A program made the position numbers and the translations under genes. A stretch of DNA of 10,007 bases from Acidobacteriota bacterium (GTDB lineage: Bacteria > Acidobacteriota > Terriglobia > Acidiferrales > UBA7541), in assembly GCA_003224135.1 (NCBI GenBank), contig QHYO01000118.1:6866-16872 (forward strand). Direction: 5' to 3'. Numbering within the stretch: the stretch's first letter is position 1; each line of letters begins with the position of its first letter. Of this stretch, positions 7,079 to 10,007 are shown one piece after another. Under the pieces are notes generated by a model. It was not told where the DNA came from. It ran no database searches and saw only the letters and a list, made by a program, of their open reading frames with translations.

Positions 7079-7576
7079 ATGAATTATTCGAAACTACCGC
7101 CCACTTTGGAAGACCTGAGAAACCATTCTCCGGAAGAGATCGCTGAACTTCGCGTTCTCCTGAGCGTGAACGCGGATATGCGTCCCGACCCTCGGCGTCC
7201 CGGCTTCTTTGAAGTCACCGGCCTCGAGCGCGTCTACTACATTTTCAAATATCCCAATGGCAGCAAGGTTCTTTTGCTCGGTGTTTGGGACCGCGACCCT
7301 GTGGCAGAGGCGGTAGCCTGCTCCTGCACCGCCGCATACTCCCTAATCTTTGTCCAGGTTCAACGCTACGGAATTGATGCAGTATCTCAGCCCCGTTGGC
7401 TGCGGACCATCTTCGAAAACATGCCCCAGATGCGCCTCGCATCGGCTGCACTTTACTTCGGTCCGGCGCATTCCGTGGCTACGATCCTCTTCGGTTTCCA
7501 CGAGTTCTTCCTTCGCTGGGGCATAGAAGCTCGGCCATCCGCATCCCGAATCAAACTTTGTCTCCGACCGGAATAA
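7079..7576 (+). CDS. Small conserved-looking hypothetical protein with probable read-on extension into msrB antisense
   Basis: Function unknown. The first 86 residues look like a compact real protein: a Pro-rich start and helix ([20 protein letters not shown]), then [13 protein letters not shown], paired strands ([20 protein letters not shown]) and a Cys-containing end ([12 protein letters not shown]). From residue 89 the frame lies entirely opposite msrB and its composition changes, so the last roughly 80 residues are probably a chance extension. The codon right after CTAA is TAC (7337-7339), one base from a stop. ATG codons at 7073 and 7079 are both possible and neither has a good Shine-Dalgarno site. 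The in-frame region from 6968 looks non-coding. The gene converges with msrB. Confidence 0.6.
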   Translation: MNYSKLPPTLEDLRNHSPEEIAELRVLLSVNADMRPDPRRPGFFEVTGLERVYYIFKYPNGSKVLLLGVWDRDPVAEAVACSCTAAYSLIFVQVQRYGIDAVSQPRWLRTIFENMPQMRLASAALYFGPAHSVATILFGFHEFFLRWGIEARPSASRIKLCLRPE

Positions 7577-7741
7577 CGGTTGTCCGCAACAAACGCATTT
7601 GTAAGTTCCCGGCGTTTGCGTGTCCTCGTATTCCCCTGTGTACGGAGGCTCCGTTCCCTTCTGCCTGGTCACGTAGTACTGATTCTCCGTAAGCTGCTTT
7701 TTCCACTCGGCTTCTGCTTTCTTGACTTTTTCCTCCGCCAT
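7343..7741 (-). CDS. msrB: Peptide-methionine (R)-S-oxide reductase MsrB
   Basis: MsrB reduces methionine-R-sulfoxide in proteins back to methionine, a cytoplasmic repair of oxidative damage that uses thioredoxin. All family motifs are present in this 132-residue protein. The zinc site is formed by C49-x-x-C52 ([11 protein letters not shown]) and C98-x-x-C101 ([14 protein letters not shown]). The substrate-pocket motif is SGCGWPSFY, with C67 at the resolving-Cys position. The catalytic Cys is C121 in RYCINSVAL. Length is typical for a stand-alone MsrB, and no signal peptide is seen. The ATG at 7741 is preceded by a strong GGGAGGAG about four bases upstream, so this start is preferred over the longer frame to 7795. 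The gene diverges from the PilZ-like gene and overlaps, tail to tail, the extended frame at 7079-7576. Confidence 0.95.
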   Translation of the reverse strand: MAEEKVKKAEAEWKKQLTENQYYVTRQKGTEPPYTGEYEDTQTPGTYKCVCCGQPLFRSETKFDSGCGWPSFYAPAKEELVETEEDRSHGMRRTEVKCSRCEAHLGHVFEDGPQPTGLRYCINSVALNLDKD

Positions 7742-7830
7742 CACACTCCTCCCATTCCACCGTTCCGTTCTGTTATCCGATTCGGTGCGTACCATTGACG
7801 TTACACCGCATATTCCGCAGTCTAAGAGAA

Positions 7831-8217
7831 ATGCAAGATCCCGGCTCCAACTCGAGTTCCGGCCCGGCCGTCGAAATTCCTTATTCGGAGCTTCGCCGCG
7901 CCCGCCGCGCCAAACTCGCCCGGCCCATGCGCGTGCGCCCCTCCGAGCCTCGCGATGAGCATTTTGAAGATCTGCCCATCAGTGTAAACGCTTCAAAACA
8001 CGGCATCTACTTTGTTTCCCGCTGCCCGAACTATTACAAAGGCATGCGTGTTTTTGTCACCTTTCCCTACACCTCCGCGCACGATCCCATGACCTCAGAG
8101 TACCTCGCTGAAGTCGTCCGCATCGATACTCTTCCGAAGGACAAATTCGGCATCGCCGTCAACCTCAAAATGACCGTCAACATGTCCTCCAGTTTCAGAC
8201 CCGGCCCCCGCGCCTGA
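7831..8217 (+). CDS. PilZ-like domain protein, 128 aa (probable c-di-GMP binding)
   Basis: PilZ domains bind cyclic di-GMP through an Arg-rich N-terminal segment and a [D/N]xSxxG motif. Here residues 21-36 are Arg-rich ([16 protein letters not shown]) and residues 53-58 read NASKHG, an exact fit to NxSxxG. Strands follow ([34 protein letters not shown]), as expected for the PilZ barrel. It is a single-domain protein without signal peptide or membrane segment, so it is probably a cytoplasmic c-di-GMP adaptor; the output is unknown. The ATG at 7831 is chosen because the upstream in-frame part (from TTG 7795) is not protein-like, although its Shine-Dalgarno site (AAGAGA) is weak. It lies divergent to msrB and directly upstream of the his promoter. 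Confidence 0.75.
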   Translation: MQDPGSNSSSGPAVEIPYSELRRARRAKLARPMRVRPSEPRDEHFEDLPISVNASKHGIYFVSRCPNYYKGMRVFVTFPYTSAHDPMTSEYLAEVVRIDTLPKDKFGIAVNLKMTVNMSSSFRPGPRA

Positions 8218-8254
8218 TTTCTTGCTACGATTCGTCTCTGACGTTTCTTCTCCG

Positions 8255-8284
8255 TTGACACGCGCCGCGTATCTCCCCTATTCT
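8255..8284 (+). promoter_or_regulatory. Promoter of the his operon
   Basis: A perfect TTGACA -35 box (8255-8260) and TATTCT -10 box (8279-8284, four of six consensus positions) are separated by 18 bases. The expected start of transcription is about 6-9 bases after the -10 box, at about 8291-8293. That coincides with the ATG of the leader peptide and suggests a leaderless transcript. Confidence 0.7.
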
Positions 8285-8292
8285 TTTCTTTC

Positions 8293-8364
8293 ATGATTCT
8301 CGTTCGCCACACCCATCGTCACCATCATGGCCATCATTCGCCGCGTGCTCTGGGGTGCGGATAG
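8293..8364 (+). CDS. hisL: His-rich leader peptide of the his operon attenuator, 23 aa
   Basis: A short frame encodes 23 residues with the core RHTHRHHHGHH: seven His codons among ten positions (residues 6-15), ending at TAG 8362-8364. It stands between a promoter and an intrinsic terminator, upstream of hisI-hisG-hisD. This is the arrangement of classical histidine attenuation: ribosomes stall at His codons when charged tRNA-His is scarce, which allows an antiterminator to form. No Shine-Dalgarno sequence precedes the ATG (only CT-rich DNA), and the predicted transcription start falls at or next to the A of ATG, so initiation may be leaderless. The functional assignment rests on codon content and context and is strong despite the tiny size. 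Confidence 0.9.
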   Translation: MILVRHTHRHHHGHHSPRALGCG

Positions 8365-8422
8365 CAAATCGCTAATCAAACACCTTTTAGCCCGCTGGCG
8401 CAGCAAGTCCAGCGGGTTTTTT
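8345..8422 (+). promoter_or_regulatory. Transcription attenuator of the his operon (leader RNA)
   Basis: The leader RNA holds a clear terminator (8391-8422) and upstream segments that could compete with it. A plausible antiterminator pairs GTGC (8345-8348) with GCGC (8398-8401), and TGGG (8351-8354) with CCCG (8391-8394), across a small internal loop. It would destroy the terminator's 5' arm. A ribosome stalled on the His codons would leave 8345-8354 free, while one reaching the stop at 8362 would cover it and let the terminator form. A second candidate hairpin pairs GGTG (8354-8357) with CACC (8381-8384), with inner TAGC/GCTA. These pairings were found by eye; the energetics were not computed. 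Confidence 0.65.
8391..8422 (+). terminator. Intrinsic terminator (attenuator) before hisI
   Basis: CCCGCTGG (8391-8398) and CCAGCGGG (8409-8416) form a perfect 8-bp GC-rich stem around a 10-base loop. TTTTTT (8417-8422) follows directly, then G and five more T. AG before the stem can extend pairing into the first T residues. It lies between the leader peptide stop (8364) and hisI (8469), so it must be read through for operon expression. Confidence 0.93.
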
Positions 8423-8468
8423 GTTTTTGCAGCAGTGCTTCGTGGCATTTTTTTGAAAAGGAGTCATT

Positions 8469-8876
8469 GTGGAGATCGCGTTCGATAAATCAGGCGGCCT
8501 CGTTCCCGCCATCATTCAGGATGAAACGTCCGGCGACGTTCTCATGCTCGGCTTCATGAATGCCGAGTCAGTTGAACTCACCTGTCGCACCGGTGAAGTA
8601 GTGTTCTTCTCGCGCTCGCGCAACAAGCTTTGGAAAAAAGGCGAGTCCAGCGGTCATGTCCTGAAAGTCTGCGATATTCGCATCGACTGCGACGCCGACT
8701 CGCTCCTCATCCGCGTGAATCCCGTGGGTCCAGGAGTTTGTCACGAAGGCTATCGTAGCTGTTTCTTTCGCAGCCTGAACAACGAAGGCACCGCGCGGAT
8801 CATTGCTGAGCGCACCTTTGCTCCCGAGTCTGTCTACCCGTCCACAAGCTCGCGGTCCGCAAAAGAGGCCAAGTGA
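8469..8876 (+). CDS. hisI: Phosphoribosyl-AMP cyclohydrolase HisI
   Basis: This enzyme opens the purine ring of phosphoribosyl-AMP to give ProFAR, the third step of histidine biosynthesis, in the cytoplasm. The 135-residue protein shows the family signatures: [18 protein letters not shown] (about 47-63), the metal-binding DCDAD (73-77) and [13 protein letters not shown] (89-101). The three conserved zinc-ligand Cys are at 74, 91 and 98. It is the stand-alone PRA-CH form, with no fused HisE (PRA-PH) domain; the C-terminus ends after a short Ser/Lys-rich tail, so HisE must be encoded elsewhere. The start is GTG at 8469 with AAGGAG five bases upstream. The stop overlaps the GTG start of hisG, indicating translational coupling. 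Expression is likely controlled by the attenuator immediately upstream. Confidence 0.96.
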   Translation: MEIAFDKSGGLVPAIIQDETSGDVLMLGFMNAESVELTCRTGEVVFFSRSRNKLWKKGESSGHVLKVCDIRIDCDADSLLIRVNPVGPGVCHEGYRSCFFRSLNNEGTARIIAERTFAPESVYPSTSSRSAKEAK

Positions 8877-9746
8877 GTACACCGTCCTCGCGTCTGAAAC
8901 TCGGCATTCCCAAAGGCAGCCTGCAGGACGCCACGATCGAGCTCTTTTCTCGCGCTGGATGGAAAATCACCCTCGGTTCGCGCAGCTACGTCCCTGCCAT
9001 CGACGATCCTGAAATCGAATGCCTCCTCCTACGAGCGCAGGAAATGGCGCGCTATGTTCAGTCAGGCGCTCTCGACGCTGGAATCACCGGGCACGATTGG
9101 GTCGTAGAAACCGCCGCTGATGTGGAAGAACTCGCCGAACTTGTCTACGCCAAGCAGCGCCTGGCCCGCGTCCGATGGGTGCTTGCCGTGCCCGAAGATT
9201 CGCCGATCCGCGAGCTGCGCGACCTCCAAGGAAAAGTCATCGCCACCGAAGTCGTTCATCTCACAGAAAAATATCTTCAACGTTTCGGCGTCAATGCTCG
9301 CGTCGAATTCTCCTGGGGCGCCACGGAGGTAAAAGTTCCGCAACTCGCCGACGCCATCGTCGAAGTCACCGAAACCGGCTCATCACTTCGCGCCAATCGC
9401 CTGCGCATTGTGGACACCGTTCTTGAATCCGCCACTGTCTTCATCATGAACCGCGCTGCTGCCGCCGATTCGGCAAAGCGCGAAAAAGCCGAAAATCTTA
9501 TCTTGATGCTCAAAGGCGCCATCGACGCCGCCAGCAAGGTCGGGCTTCTGCTCAACGTTCGCCGAGACCATCTACCCGCGGTGCTCGCTGTCCTTCCCGC
9601 GTTGAAAAATCCCACCATTTCCAATCTCAGCGATCCCGATTGGGTCGCCGTCAACACCATCATCGAACCGCCAGCTTCTGCCCAAACTCAAAGCCGCCAA
9701 AGCTCAGGGCATTGTCGAATATCCTTTGAACAAGATCGTGCTCTGA
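8873..9746 (+). CDS. hisG: ATP phosphoribosyltransferase HisG (long form), frameshifted near the 3' end
   Basis: HisG joins ATP and PRPP, the committed and feedback-controlled step of histidine synthesis. The frame starts at GTG 8873, overlapping the hisI stop, with AAGAGG just upstream. Visible motifs are KLGIPKGSL (8-16), [15 protein letters not shown] (65-79) and the PRPP-binding segment [17 protein letters not shown] (159-175). A C-terminal ACT-like domain (about 215 on, [17 protein letters not shown]) marks the long, self-regulated form. After IIE (codon 265, 9665-9667) the homologous ending [20 protein letters not shown] continues in another frame (from 9672), ending at TGA 9744-9746. 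The offset equals one extra base or two missing bases between 9668 and 9671. Repaired, the protein would be about 290 residues. As given, the gene has no stop and runs in frame into hisD. It may be a sequencing or assembly error or a real mutation in the regulatory domain. Confidence 0.92.
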
Positions 9747-10007
9747 TGCGCATCAGAAAGCTCACATCTCAACTGGAAAAACATCTTCTCTCGCGTCGCG
9801 CACAATCCGACGCCGAAGCGCAGCGTGTAGCCTCCGAAATCGTTTCTGACGTCCGGCGCCGCGGCGACGCCGCACTCCTCACATGGACAAACAAACTCGA
9901 CCACGCCGAATTGCGCCCGAAAGATCTTTGGTTTTCGCAAAAAGAAATCCGTGCAGCCGAATGCAACGTCAGCCCGGACTTTCTGGGTGCGATTCGCCAC
10001 GCTGCTC
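9746..10007 (+). CDS. hisD: Histidinol dehydrogenase HisD, N-terminal part (runs off the window)
   Basis: HisD oxidises L-histidinol to L-histidine in two NAD-dependent steps, the end of the pathway. Only the first 87 residues are present, including [20 protein letters not shown] followed by [13 protein letters not shown] and [10 protein letters not shown]. This matches the conserved N-terminal region (helical start, then the V-x-x-x-x-x-GD-A-L block) of the family. The catalytic and zinc residues lie beyond the window. The ATG at 9746 overlaps the presumed original hisG stop as TGATG, a typical coupled junction. Because of the hisG frameshift, the HisG frame in this sequence continues straight into this ORF. 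Confidence 0.92.
   Translation, partial: MRIRKLTSQLEKHLLSRRAQSDAEAQRVASEIVSDVRRRGDAALLTWTNKLDHAELRPKDLWFSQKEIRAAECNVSPDFLGAIRHAA

Noticed and set aside
7742..7795. Longer N-terminal start for msrB
   Set aside because: The ATG at 7741 has a near-perfect ribosome binding site, and family members start near here.
8067..8312. An 81-codon minus frame over the PilZ gene end and his promoter
   Set aside because: Antisense to the PilZ-like gene and across the his promoter; no motifs.
9277..9663. A 128-codon minus frame inside hisG
   Set aside because: Shadow of hisG, whose motifs are unmistakable on the plus strand.
1..10007. CRISPR array, phage genes, toxin-antitoxin, BGC or defence system
   Set aside because: No regularly spaced repeats, and no nuclease, phage structural, toxin-antitoxin or biosynthetic domains were recognised in any supported frame.

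Overview
The window looks like a chromosomal piece from the phylum Acidobacteriota (Terriglobia type). The main reasons are a 1186-residue outer-membrane receptor with an N-terminal carboxypeptidase-regulatory-like domain, an architecture greatly expanded in that phylum, and the style of the small hypothetical proteins. This placement is inference from protein style; no 16S rRNA or other phylogenetic marker is present.

Left part (1-1863): mostly non-coding. It holds one conserved-looking hypothetical gene on the minus strand (720-1187). It also holds what appears to be the decayed 3' end of a second TonB-dependent receptor (about 1370-1438) with a hairpin after it, and a roughly 420-base leader region before the intact receptor. 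Centre (1864-5424): the intact TonB-dependent receptor with signal peptide, strong ribosome binding site and a textbook intrinsic terminator at 5468-5500.

Mobile scar (about 5631-6539): a tyrosine-recombinase (integrase) remnant that is 5'-truncated, frameshifted and changed at one catalytic position. It abuts the 3' end of a minus-strand tRNA-Gly(GCC), which is the usual geometry of an island integrated at a tRNA gene. The island would then lie to the left of 6466, on the receptor side.

Right part (6642-8217): ordinary small genes. These are a basic 70-residue hypothetical protein (minus), a small conserved hypothetical protein whose reading frame runs on antisense into msrB, msrB itself (methionine-R-sulfoxide reductase, minus), and a divergent PilZ-like c-di-GMP-binding protein.

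Histidine operon (8255-10007, plus strand): a sigma70-like promoter, a His-rich leader peptide (7 His in 10 residues) that may be translated from a leaderless mRNA, a strong intrinsic terminator acting as attenuator, then hisI, hisG and the start of hisD, tightly overlapped. In the sequence as given, hisG carries a frameshift about 25 codons before its end. This removes its stop and fuses it in frame to hisD.

The most interesting points are the attenuator with its apparently leaderless leader peptide, the hisG frameshift and HisG-HisD in-frame fusion, and the degenerate integrase at tRNA-Gly. I found no defence system, CRISPR array or intact transposon.
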